Shown here: one piece after another, positions 1 to 5,956 of the stretch
Numbering within the stretch: the stretch's first letter is position 1
How the letters are laid out: each line of letters opens with the position of its first letter
Assembly (NCBI GenBank): GCA_003644175.1
Contig: QNBS01000147.1
Coordinates: 1 to 6,095 of the forward strand
Source of the DNA: Planctomycetota bacterium
GTDB lineage: Bacteria; Planctomycetota; Phycisphaerae; Sedimentisphaerales; Anaerohalosphaeraceae
DNA: 6,095 nt
Direction: 5' to 3'
Program-made: the position numbers and the translations under genes
Notes under the pieces: generated by a model
Told to the model about the DNA's origin: nothing
The model's database searches: none
Seen by the model: the letters and a program-made list of their open reading frames with translations, nothing else

Positions 1-1
1 C

Positions 2-1246
2 GATTATATCAACTCCGATGCCCTGATCAATCGTACGAGCGTCAAAGGCGGCAGGATCGTCGTAAAGAACGGCCCGGCGTATGCGGTTTTGGTATTGCCG
101 AAGCAAAAGGTGATGCGTCCGGAAGTTGCCGAGGCGATCGAACGGCTTGTAAGCAAAGGGGCAACGGTCATCGGTCCCAAACCTGCGGTAAGCCCTTCAT
201 TGGAAAACTACCCGGCCTGCGATAAAAGTCTTCGCAAGATCGCCGGGAAGGTATGGGGAGCAGTTGACGGCAAGGCTGTTAAGACGCGTAAATACGGCAA
301 AGGATATGTTTACGACGGGGTTAGTCTCGAAGATGTTCTGGCCAAGAATGGTATTGCCCGGGATGTCAAGGTTATCAGCAATCGCAAACTTCGTTGCTCG
401 GCGGCGGGGGGCGGCAGGATCGGTATAAACAATGAAGGCGGAATCGTCTATAAGCACAGAACCGGCAAAAAAATCGATGTGTATTTCCTGGCGAACACGT
501 CAAACAAACCGGCTGATTTTACAGCATCACTTCGCCGGGTCGGCCGCAAGCCCTGGCTGTGGGATGCCGTCAGCGGAAAAATCATCGAAGCGGCCGCCTT
601 CAGCCAGAAAGACGGGCGAACTCTTATCCCTCTGCACCTGGAAGCATCGGAAAGCATCTTTGTTGTTTTCGATGGAAAGATAAGCAAAAACGCCAAAGGT
701 CCGGCAAATTCAAATACGCCGGATTACACGACCATCGCAACGCTGGATGGCAAATGGACGGTTCGTTTCAATGGGCAAAACGCTCCTGAGAAGGTCATGT
801 TCGATACGCTCTCGGACTGGTCAAAGCACGCCAACCCGGCCATCAGGTATTACGCCGGTTCCGCCGTTTACGAAAAGAGCTTTACGACGGCGAACCTGGC
901 GGCAGGCAAGCCGCTCATTCTCGAACTCGGCGAAGTCGGCGTGATCGCCACCGTTTTTGTCAATGGAAAAGAGGCCGGCACTGTCTGGACAACGCCGTGG
1001 GAAATCGACATAACCAATTTCGCACGCAGCGGCAAAAACGATTTGCAGATCCGTGTCGCCAACACATGGAACAATCGGCTGGTCGCCGATAGCGCACTTC
1101 CGAAAGAAAAACGCCAAAGCTACGTCTCCCAGCCGTACCGGTTTAAGGCAAATGCTCCATTGGTTAAAGGCGGCCTTTTCGGGCCGGTAAAAATAAAACA
1201 GAAAAAGTCCGGCAGCATACAGGCGAAGAGTTTACGGAAACTATGA
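2..1246 (+). CDS. GH106-like alpha-L-rhamnosidase / glycoside hydrolase, C-terminal part (5' end outside window)
   Basis: The frame is open from base 2 with no start codon that makes sense, so this is the last ~414 residues of a protein that is usually around 1000 residues. The first ~110 residues (a D-Y-I-N-S-D-A-L start, then VLVLPKQKVMRPEV, GATVIGPKPAVSPSLENYP and CDKSLRKIA) match the glutaminase-like domain that follows the barrel in GH106 rhamnosidases. Residues ~150-230 (VYFLANTS, PWLWDAVSGK, ESIFVVF) form a beta-sandwich. The end is a galactose-binding-like fold: LDGKWTVRFNG, VFVNGKEAGTVWTTPWEIDI, VANTWNNRLV and GGLFGPVKIK. Such enzymes release rhamnose or related sugars from plant, algal or bacterial polysaccharides and are normally exported. 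The catalytic barrel, its acidic residues and any signal peptide lie left of the window, so activity and specificity cannot be judged. The gene converges on the FAH-family gene, with 76 bases between stop codons and no clear terminator. Confidence 0.82.
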   Translation, partial: DYINSDALINRTSVKGGRIVVKNGPAYAVLVLPKQKVMRPEVAEAIERLVSKGATVIGPKPAVSPSLENYPACDKSLRKIAGKVWGAVDGKAVKTRKYGKGYVYDGVSLEDVLAKNGIARDVKVISNRKLRCSAAGGGRIGINNEGGIVYKHRTGKKIDVYFLANTSNKPADFTASLRRVGRKPWLWDAVSGKIIEAAAFSQKDGRTLIPLHLEASESIFVVFDGKISKNAKGPANSNTPDYTTIATLDGKWTVRFNGQNAPEKVMFDTLSDWSKHANPAIRYYAGSAVYEKSFTTANLAAGKPLILELGEVGVIATVFVNGKEAGTVWTTPWEIDITNFARSGKNDLQIRVANTWNNRLVADSALPKEKRQSYVSQPYRFKANAPLVKGGLFGPVKIKQKKSGSIQAKSLRKL

Positions 1247-1322
1247 AAGCCGGATGCCCGGAGTATATAATGTCTCCACGTGGTTGTCGCTGCGGGGCCG
1301 GCTCTACCGGGGTCTGTGGCGC

Positions 1323-2219
1323 CTATTTGACAAAGTTGGTCAGCAGTCCGATCTTTTCAATTTTTACCTGGATCTTGTCTCCCGGTTTAAGTTTCCCCGA
1401 TCCGCCGGGCGTGCCAAAGGCAATGACATCGCCGGGCAATAAGGTCATCACCTGTGATATATAGCTGATCAGGAAGGGGATTTTAAACGTCATGTCTGAG
1501 ACCCTGGCGTTTTGCTGGATCTCGCCGTTTAGAAAGGTCTGTATGCGCAAATCACCGGGGTCGATCTGCGTAACAATCCAGGGGCCGAGTGGGCCGAAGG
1601 TGTCAAATCCCTTGCCCCGCGCATATGAAGGGTCCTTTTTTGTCAGGTCCCGGGCCGTTACGTCATTCATGCAGGTGAAGCCAAAAATCCCCTCCATAAC
1701 CTGCTCCGGCGCGGCGTTACGCAGGCGTTTGCCAATGACGGCCGCCAGTTCCCCTTCAAATTCAACCTGGCTCGACAGTTTCTGCGGCAGGATAATGGTG
1801 TCCTTGTCTGCGATAATGACGGTTGGTGGTTTCAGGAACACCAGGGGTTCCTTGCGCCGTTCCTCGCCGCCCACCTCACGGGCATGACTGGGAAAGGTCC
1901 ACCCAAAACAAATTATCTTGGAAGGTTTCACGGGCGCCAGCAGCTTGACTTTGTCGAGTGCATGTCCGGCGCCGCTGAAATCACGTCTGCCCCGGGCAAT
2001 CTCGGCAAAGCTATTGGTCAACTGGCGGATATGCCTGTCGATCAGAATGCCGTAAAACACATCGCCGTTCTTAGCACGATATCGTACGACTCTCTCCTGC
2101 TTCGTGTCCGGGTTTGGCTTCGCCTCCCCGACGGCGGCAGCCGGCGACGCATGGGCCACGGCGGAGCCGAAACCGGCGCAAACCACCAAACCTGCAATGA
2201 GAATAACGCGATTGATCAT
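1323..2219 (-). CDS. Fumarylacetoacetate hydrolase (FAH) family protein with predicted Sec signal peptide
   Basis: A 298-residue protein of the FAH/5-carboxymethyl-2-hydroxymuconate isomerase superfamily. These are metal-dependent enzymes that hydrolyse, decarboxylate or isomerise beta-diketo acids. The catalytic domain (about 98-298) shows KIICFGWTF, EPLVFLKPPT and the metal ligands of the family: E155 and E157 in VEFEGELAAVIGK and D186 in MNDVTARD. Further motifs are RGKGFDTFGPLGPW and GDVIAFGTPGG. The usual GTPxGVG end is GTPGGSG here. Residues 1-24 look like a Sec signal peptide: N-R at the start, a hydrophobic run ILIAGLVVCAGFG, and a likely cut after AHA. C14 lacks a good lipobox. The ATG at 2219 is chosen because a strong Shine-Dalgarno lies 8 bases upstream; a start 14 codons earlier at 2261 is possible but has no such site. 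Most relatives are cytosolic, so export is unusual. The substrate cannot be told from sequence, and no pathway gene lies nearby. Confidence 0.9.
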   Translation of the reverse strand: MINRVILIAGLVVCAGFGSAVAHASPAAAVGEAKPNPDTKQERVVRYRAKNGDVFYGILIDRHIRQLTNSFAEIARGRRDFSGAGHALDKVKLLAPVKPSKIICFGWTFPSHAREVGGEERRKEPLVFLKPPTVIIADKDTIILPQKLSSQVEFEGELAAVIGKRLRNAAPEQVMEGIFGFTCMNDVTARDLTKKDPSYARGKGFDTFGPLGPWIVTQIDPGDLRIQTFLNGEIQQNARVSDMTFKIPFLISYISQVMTLLPGDVIAFGTPGGSGKLKPGDKIQVKIEKIGLLTNFVK

Positions 2220-2227
2220 GACTAATT

Positions 2228-2236
2228 CTCCTTCCT
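2228..2236 (-). promoter_or_regulatory. Shine-Dalgarno of the FAH-family gene
   Basis: AGGAAGGAG reads on the minus strand 8 bases before the ATG at 2219. It fixes the start at the signal peptide rather than at the in-frame ATG at 2261. Confidence 0.75.
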
Positions 2237-2263
2237 GTGCATCATCACAAAAAACATACACTA

Positions 2264-2279
2264 CCGGCCATTAGGCCGG
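2264..2279 (-). other. GC hairpin at the predicted 5' end of the FAH mRNA
   Basis: A perfect 6-bp inverted repeat, CCGGCC-N4-GGCCGG. If the promoter at 2290-2318 is used, transcription would begin near 2283 and this stem would start about four bases into the mRNA, roughly 45 bases before the start codon. It could protect the 5' end or be an operator. On the minus strand a run of six T lies ten bases beyond the stem, too far for a standard terminator. The repeat is certain; its role is inferred. Confidence 0.4.
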
Positions 2280-2289
2280 CCACTGGTCC

Positions 2290-2318
2290 ATAATACTACT
2301 TTCGTCTCCAACCATCAA
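2290..2318 (-). promoter_or_regulatory. Putative sigma70-type promoter for the FAH-family gene
   Basis: On the minus strand TTGATG (2318-2313) and TATTAT (2295-2290) are separated by exactly 17 bases. The predicted start near 2283 gives a leader of about 64 bases. Found by eye; no activator or operator is evident apart from the adjacent hairpin. Confidence 0.45.
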
Positions 2319-2421
2319 CTCCAAACTCCAACCAACGCCATCAAAAACCAAAAAATTGCAGGGGGGGAAGAGTTGTTTTGCCTGGTTGTCGCAGGCTTTT
2401 GCGGGTTTTTTTGGAATTGTT

Positions 2422-2450
2422 TTGCGATGGGAGTGGTTGGATAGTATCCT
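2422..2450 (+). promoter_or_regulatory. Possible promoter for miaB
   Basis: TTGCGA (2422-2427) and TATCCT (2445-2450) are 17 bases apart on the + strand, about 80 bases before the miaB start. Both boxes deviate from consensus. If real, the dispersed repeat at 2471-2511 lies inside the miaB leader. Confidence 0.3.
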
Positions 2451-2470
2451 GTGTGGGTGATGCTATTTTA

Positions 2471-2511
2471 GTGGATTCCTCGACTTCGCTTCGCTCCGCT
2501 CGGAATGACAA
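2471..2511. repeat. Dispersed 'SERSEES'-type bacterial repeat
   Basis: The stretch from GTGGATTCCTCGAC through CGCTCGGAATGACAA matches an intergenic repeat I recognise from many bacterial genomes. It is often spotted because a frame through it translates as HSERSEES-like peptides; here one minus-strand frame gives FRAERSEVEES. It has the internal near-tandem CTTCGCTTCGCTCCGCT, and ATTCC and GGAAT near its two ends can pair as a 5-bp stem. Only one copy is in the window, so the dispersed nature rests on prior knowledge. It sits directly before miaB and its right end touches the alternative GTG start at 2515. Confidence 0.6.
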
Positions 2512-2529
2512 TCGGTGACGCTGGTTTGT

Positions 2530-3957
2530 ATGGTTGGCAAGACGGTTCATATAAAGTGTTTTGGGTGTCAGATGAATAAACTGGATTCGTCGCTGGTTGC
2601 CCGTGCGCTTAGGGAGGCTGGGTTTGCGGTCGTTGAGCAGGCAACGGATGCGGATGCTGTTATTATTAATACGTGCTCGGTGCGTGCTCATGCCGAAGAG
2701 CGGGTGTTTTCGCACCTTGGGCATTTGAAGCACATCAGGAAGACGAGACCCCAGACGGTGGTTGTGGTGATGGGGTGTATGGCTCAGCGATTAGGCCGGC
2801 GGCTGCTGGAGCATGAGGCGGTCGATATCGTGGTCGGGCCGGGGCAGATTCCGCGGATTCCGCAGATGCTGGCCGATGCGATCGCCGACCGCAGCGCAGG
2901 TAAGCATATTGCGGTGAGCGCCGAGATTCGTGCGGCGGGGTCCGAATCGGAGGCGCGGAGGCTGGATGAGTTCGAGGCGGCGTTTGATTCGGATGAAAAC
3001 CACATCAAGTCGCAGGCGTTTGTGCGGGTGATGCGTGGGTGTAATAATTTTTGTTCGTACTGCGTCGTGCCGTATGTGCGCGGGCCGGAGATTTCGCGCC
3101 CGCCCGGGGCGATTATGGAGCAGATACGCAAGCTGGCCGGCGGCGGGATACGGCAGGTTACGCTGTTGGGGCAGACGGTGAACTCGTATGAGTATCCCGC
3201 CGGCGACAGGACGTATTATCTGGCCGATCTGCTGGAGATGGCAAGTGCGATCGAGGGGGTCCGGTGGATCCGGGTTATTACGAGCCATCCTGGTAAGTTC
3301 GACGATTCGATTCTGCATGCGATGGCCGGGCTGGAGAAGGTTTGCCCTTATCTGCATCTTCCCGCCCAGAGCGGGTCGGATGAGATTCTTAAGGCGATGA
3401 ACCGGCATTATACGGCGGCCGAGTATCTCGATCTGTTAGGGCGTGCGAGGGAGATTGTGGGCGATATTGCGATTGCCGGTGATTTTATCGTGGGGTTTCC
3501 GGGTGAGACGGAGGCCGATTTCGAGGCGACGGCGGAATTAGTGAGACGGGCGTGTTATAAGAATATTTTTGTGTTCAAGTACTCGCCCCGGCCGGGGACG
3601 CATGCGGTGAAGAAGCTGGCCGATTCGGTTCCATACGAGGTCAAGCAGAGACGCAACGGCGAGTTGTTGGACCAGCAGAACGAGATTGCCGCCGACTATA
3701 ACATGCGGTTTGTGGGTCGGGATGTAGAGGTGCTGGTGGAAGGGCTGAGTAAGAAGCCGCATTTGAACCGGGCCGAGCACGAGGACAATCCGCAGTTGAT
3801 CGGCCGAACGGCGACGGACTATATCGTGGTCTTCAACGGCCCGGAGTCGCTGACGGGGACATTTGCGAAGGTCAGGATCGGCAAGACGACGGCGCTGACG
3901 CTTTTCGGGGAGGTTGCAGAAGGGCCTTGTTACAACAAGAACAGTATCGCTTCCTAA
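2530..3957 (+). CDS. miaB: tRNA-2-methylthio-N6-dimethylallyladenosine synthase MiaB
   Basis: A radical-SAM methylthiotransferase that adds a methylthio group to i6A at position 37 of tRNAs reading UNN codons, acting in the cytoplasm after MiaA. The 475-residue protein has the full family layout. The N-terminal UPF0004 domain carries auxiliary-cluster cysteines C13 (FGCQMN), C49 (NTCSVR) and C83 (MGCMAQR). The radical-SAM domain has C171, C175 and C178 in MRGCNNFCSYCVVPYVRG, followed by LLGQTVNSY, HLPAQSGSD and DFIVGFPGETEADF. A TRAM domain (about 390-462) binds tRNA. GCNNFC and the NSY motif favour MiaB over MtaB or RimO. ATG 2530 puts MVGKTVHIKCFGCQMN at the usual family start; GTG 2515 would add five residues, and neither has a strong Shine-Dalgarno. 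The C-terminal tail beyond the TRAM domain (EGPCYNKNSIAS) is not conserved. The stop overlaps the end of the minus-strand pseudogene by 4 bases. Third positions are strongly G/C. Confidence 0.96.
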   Translation: MVGKTVHIKCFGCQMNKLDSSLVARALREAGFAVVEQATDADAVIINTCSVRAHAEERVFSHLGHLKHIRKTRPQTVVVVMGCMAQRLGRRLLEHEAVDIVVGPGQIPRIPQMLADAIADRSAGKHIAVSAEIRAAGSESEARRLDEFEAAFDSDENHIKSQAFVRVMRGCNNFCSYCVVPYVRGPEISRPPGAIMEQIRKLAGGGIRQVTLLGQTVNSYEYPAGDRTYYLADLLEMASAIEGVRWIRVITSHPGKFDDSILHAMAGLEKVCPYLHLPAQSGSDEILKAMNRHYTAAEYLDLLGRAREIVGDIAIAGDFIVGFPGETEADFEATAELVRRACYKNIFVFKYSPRPGTHAVKKLADSVPYEVKQRRNGELLDQQNEIAADYNMRFVGRDVEVLVEGLSKKPHLNRAEHEDNPQLIGRTATDYIVVFNGPESLTGTFAKVRIGKTTALTLFGEVAEGPCYNKNSIAS

Positions 3958-4216
3958 TCCTGATCCAGAGCCTCGATGTCCGCCAGATCCTTTTTTCTTC
4001 CCAGCGATCTTTTGTTGGTGATCAAATCGGCTTTGCTTATGAAGTAATATCACCGGTGAAACGCGGGGCGCCATGGAAGGCCGGCGCGTACCCACCAACT
4101 ATCAAGTCTTCAACCTTGTGAGCGTTGAACAACTCGAGCAACTCTTTGAAGTCCTTCTGTATCTCCGCGGCGGCCTGAAGAATATCAATAAGGTTTTTTC
4201 TTGTCTCATCTCTCAT
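3954..4216 (-). pseudogene. Internally deleted nucleotidyltransferase (AbiEii/DUF6036-like NTase) remnant
   Basis: Two pieces of one gene lie in different frames. The ATG at 4216 opens a 59-codon frame ending at TAA 4037. Its end, KDFKELLELFNAHKVEDLIV then GGYAPAFHGAPRFTGDI, is the typical N-terminus of a nucleotidyltransferase-fold protein. It stops one residue before the second Asp of the expected catalytic D-x-D. From 4046 a second frame gives YFISKADLITNKRSLGRKKD followed by LADIEAL, the typical C-terminal end of the same family, closing at TAG 3954. The middle of the protein (probably around 80-110 residues, judged from remembered family length) is missing and the frame is shifted at 4044-4050. 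GGYAPAFHG has P where relatives usually have L or V. The start overlaps the stop of the upstream MNT gene by 11 bases, so both were probably cotranscribed. A 59-residue truncated peptide could still be made, but a catalytic product could not. Confidence 0.8.
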
Positions 4217-4484
4217 AAATTACCACCCTTGTCCTGTCAATCGATTCTCTCAGGACGGGATTCCTGAATTTTTTATCAACAACCAAGTCAACCTCTCGCT
4301 GGAATATCTTTTCCAGTTGTTCCTTCAATTCAAAATAATTATCGAAAAGATCGACATCATGGCCCGAATCAAAAATTACCAGAACATCGACGTCGCTGTC
4401 TTGAGAAAACCTTGGCCCCAGCACGGACCCGAACAATCCCAATCGTTTGACCGGCAAACTACGACATATCCGTTCAACTTCCAT
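4206..4484 (-). CDS. Minimal nucleotidyltransferase (MNT-domain, MntA-like) protein
   Basis: A 92-residue protein made almost entirely of a polymerase-beta-like nucleotidyltransferase fold. The signature GSx10DxD is intact: G19-S20 in LGLFGSVLG and D31/D33 in DSDVDVLVIF. The probable third carboxylate is D66 in REVDLVV. Length and motif match the antitoxins of HEPN/MNT toxin-antitoxin pairs, in which MntA transfers AMP to a tyrosine of its HepT toxin. Many single-domain MNT proteins of unknown target also exist. No intact HepT gene is adjacent. The gene sits 30 bases downstream of the nuclease-like gene and overlaps the broken nucleotidyltransferase by 11 bases. AAAGGGGAG five bases before the ATG supports this start. 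The family is clear; the target is unknown. Confidence 0.88.
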   Translation of the reverse strand: MEVERICRSLPVKRLGLFGSVLGPRFSQDSDVDVLVIFDSGHDVDLFDNYFELKEQLEKIFQREVDLVVDKKFRNPVLRESIDRTRVVIYER

Positions 4485-4514
4485 TATTTCTCCCCTTTAA
4501 TCGCCAACACCACT

Positions 4515-5429
4515 CTAATCTCCACTCAACTTCTTATAAGCAAGTTCAAATAAGGGTTTGAAGTCAGGAATTTTGGTCTTGCCTGGTTCAATGAAGTACA
4601 CAGCTTCTTTCCATAAGGACTCATACCGAGTCATAGAGATATCAATCGCTTTCGCTTCTTTCTCGGGAAGCTTGCAGAAGAATGCAAAGGTTTTTGTCCC
4701 TATCCATTTTATACCGAACGCATTGAAGAAGCCAGCCTTGAATCCACAATAGTTTTTATTGAACTTGATTTCCAATTTCCATCCTTGCTGTCCGACGAAT
4801 TTTTCTAAATCACGCGCATATTTCAGAAACTGGTCTACACTGGTGTTATTATGGCCTGTTTTGTAGAAAACCTCATCGTACGTCGGTTGCCCTCTAACAG
4901 GCTTGGTTGGTTTCTTAGCATCCGCTTCAAGTTTATGAACAAGCAATATTTCATTCTCACCTTCCACCCATCGTTTGACTTCAATTAGATCAACGGAGTA
5001 ATTGATCTTATCTACAAGATCCAGCGTGGACCGCAGGATTGAGGGTGCTATGATAAGGATACGAACCTGAAGACTTTCCCACGTCACTGTAATGTCATCC
5101 GGCCGGTTATCACATTCAAGCCAGAGCGACTTGACAGAATCCGGATTGTTTTCAGCCCAAAACGCATATTGAAGAACCTGAGGGATGATTGAGGAGTCGA
5201 CAGGGCAATTCTTCATCTCGATGATACAAATATTCCCGTCGCTGTCGATCCCAACTATGTCCGGAATTCCAGTTTTGTTTCCGCCTCGGATCTGACGCTT
5301 CAGCAGGAAGATATCTTCAAGGAGTTCAGACGTTTCAAAAACAATCTGCTCGAGTTTGTCTTCCGTTTTGAAGGGAGTAGCCAAGAGGGCTTTAATTCCT
5401 TGCGGAGTTTTCCAGAAAAGGTTTGCCAT
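4515..5429 (-). CDS. PD-(D/E)XK nuclease-like protein
   Basis: A 304-residue soluble protein. The N-terminal half (about 20-130) carries a restriction-endonuclease-like core: IPDIVGIDSDGNICIIEMKN supplies D57, E71 and K73, an intact PD-(D/E)XK motif. E27 or E35 may be the helical acidic residue. The following IIPQVLQYAFW holds a Q84-xxx-Y88 arrangement as in RecB/Cas4-type and NucS/DUF91-like nucleases. Residues ~185-304 (DQFLKYARDLEKFVGQQGW, then FGIKWIGTKTFAFFCKLPEK) look like a separate C-terminal domain seen with such nucleases, perhaps related to DUF5655. I cannot name it firmly. AGGGA seven bases before the ATG supports this start. It is followed after 30 bases by the MNT gene and probably shares its transcript. 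DNA cleavage is inferred from the motif only. It could act in defence, repair or as part of a toxin-like pair. G+C is visibly lower than in miaB. Confidence 0.72.
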   Translation of the reverse strand: MANLFWKTPQGIKALLATPFKTEDKLEQIVFETSELLEDIFLLKRQIRGGNKTGIPDIVGIDSDGNICIIEMKNCPVDSSIIPQVLQYAFWAENNPDSVKSLWLECDNRPDDITVTWESLQVRILIIAPSILRSTLDLVDKINYSVDLIEVKRWVEGENEILLVHKLEADAKKPTKPVRGQPTYDEVFYKTGHNNTSVDQFLKYARDLEKFVGQQGWKLEIKFNKNYCGFKAGFFNAFGIKWIGTKTFAFFCKLPEKEAKAIDISMTRYESLWKEAVYFIEPGKTKIPDFKPLFELAYKKLSGD

Positions 5430-5536
5430 GTGTTAGTCCCTACAGATTCCTTGTCGTTTTTTCACAAAACCACAGTCACCATATTGCCGGCGAGTATTGC
5501 CTGTCTGCGAAATGGATTTCTCATATCACTGTCGTA
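5430..5536. other. Intergenic gap between the DUF2283 and nuclease genes, nothing recognised
   Basis: 107 bases between two same-strand genes. No hairpin terminator and no convincing -35/-10 pair was seen on the minus strand, although a TATGGT-like box is present. Readthrough from the promoter at 5957-5985 into the nuclease gene is therefore possible. Confidence 0.4.
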
Positions 5537-5743
5537 TCAGGCACTCTTACTTTCAATCTGTTGATAAGCTATCTCTGCTATGTTGGCTTGTCTGCCGGCA
5601 TGTTCGATAGTCATGTTCACCAGATTACCGTCGGCATCCAGATCAACGTATATATCTTCATTTATTTCTTTAGTCTGCGCCACCTGATGGCCTGAAAACT
5701 CCAGCAATGCAGTATCCGTATCTGTAAAGTATTTGATCTTCAT
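5537..5743 (-). CDS. DUF2283 family protein
   Basis: A 68-residue protein matching the small DUF2283 family over its whole length: MKIKYFTDTDTALLEF, TKEINEDIYVDLDADGNLV and MTIEHAG. The family has no established biochemical role. Members often sit beside DUF4258 genes, and the pair has been suggested to be a toxin-antitoxin-like unit with DUF2283 as the probable antitoxin; that assignment is inference. The start at 5743 is chosen because CCAGGAG lies seven bases upstream and the family begins with MKIKY or similar. A start 12 codons earlier would run into the DUF4258 remnant. The gene begins 4 bases after the DUF4258 stop, so the two were translationally coupled. The tail after about residue 50 (RQANIAEIAYQQIESKSA) is variable in the family. 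Confidence 0.85.
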   Translation of the reverse strand: MKIKYFTDTDTALLEFSGHQVAQTKEINEDIYVDLDADGNLVNMTIEHAGRQANIAEIAYQQIESKSA

Positions 5744-5747
5744 AACA

Positions 5748-5942
5748 TTACTCCTGGAAATTGCGATCGAAAAACGCATTGTGTACGGTCACACCATCCG
5801 AAAGCAGAACAATCCGTAAATATTTATCGACTTTTTTGACGTATATCCATTTTCGGATTCTGTCGTCCTTCTGAACCTCTGTTCTTAAGGGATTATCTAT
5901 AGCGCTCTGAATCCATTCTTCTTTGATACACGAACAAAACAG
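5748..5942 (-). pseudogene. 5'-truncated DUF4258-like gene
   Basis: The minus-strand frame ending at TAA 5748 translates into 60 residues from 5930 that resemble the C-terminal two thirds of DUF4258 proteins: CIKEEWIQSAIDNPLRTEV, DDRIRKWIYVKKVDKYLRIV, then LLSDGVTVHNAFFDRNF. Frame and similarity begin abruptly. A TAG lies at 5945-5943, and between it and the domain there is no ATG, GTG or TTG in frame, only a CTG at 5942. The N-terminal ~20-30 residues expected in the family, usually with a conserved H or R near the start, are not found in either other frame. The gene therefore seems to have lost its start, yet a near-consensus promoter remains just upstream and the DUF2283 partner is intact. 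Translation from a CTG or other rare start is an alternative but lacks a Shine-Dalgarno. Confidence 0.68.
5751..5757 (-). promoter_or_regulatory. Shine-Dalgarno of the DUF2283 gene
   Basis: CCAGGAG on the minus strand ends seven bases before the ATG at 5743 and lies within the last codons of the DUF4258 remnant. It fixes the DUF2283 start. Confidence 0.7.
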
Positions 5943-5956
5943 CTATTTACTATTGC

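Noticed and set aside
1247..1322. Terminator between the converging glycosidase and FAH genes
   Set aside because: Only 4-bp CCGG pairings are present and no T-run on either strand, so nothing can be called.
1492..2225. Two plus-strand open frames opposite the FAH gene
   Set aside because: They are antisense to a well-conserved protein with clear catalytic motifs and have no similarity or Shine-Dalgarno of their own.
2380..2400. Hairpin GCCTG-N7-CAGGC followed by TTTT, as a + strand terminator
   Set aside because: The stem is only 5 bp with a short T-run, and no + strand gene ends nearby.
2515..2529. GTG 2515 as the miaB start
   Set aside because: It touches the repeat and adds five residues outside the conserved N-terminus. 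ATG 2530 gives the typical family start, though neither has a strong ribosome site.
2341..2733. Minus-strand open frame of 130 codons containing an ERSEVEES-like peptide
   Set aside because: The peptide is the translation of the dispersed repeat, and the rest is antisense to the miaB start and leader.
2791..3408. Minus-strand open frame of 205 codons inside miaB
   Set aside because: It is antisense to the conserved radical-SAM region, rich in R, P and H as expected from a G+C-rich shadow frame, and shows no family signature.
3538..4098. Minus-strand open frame of 186 codons across the miaB 3' end
   Set aside because: It crosses both miaB and the NTase remnant in the wrong frame for the remnant and has shadow-like composition with no recognisable domain.
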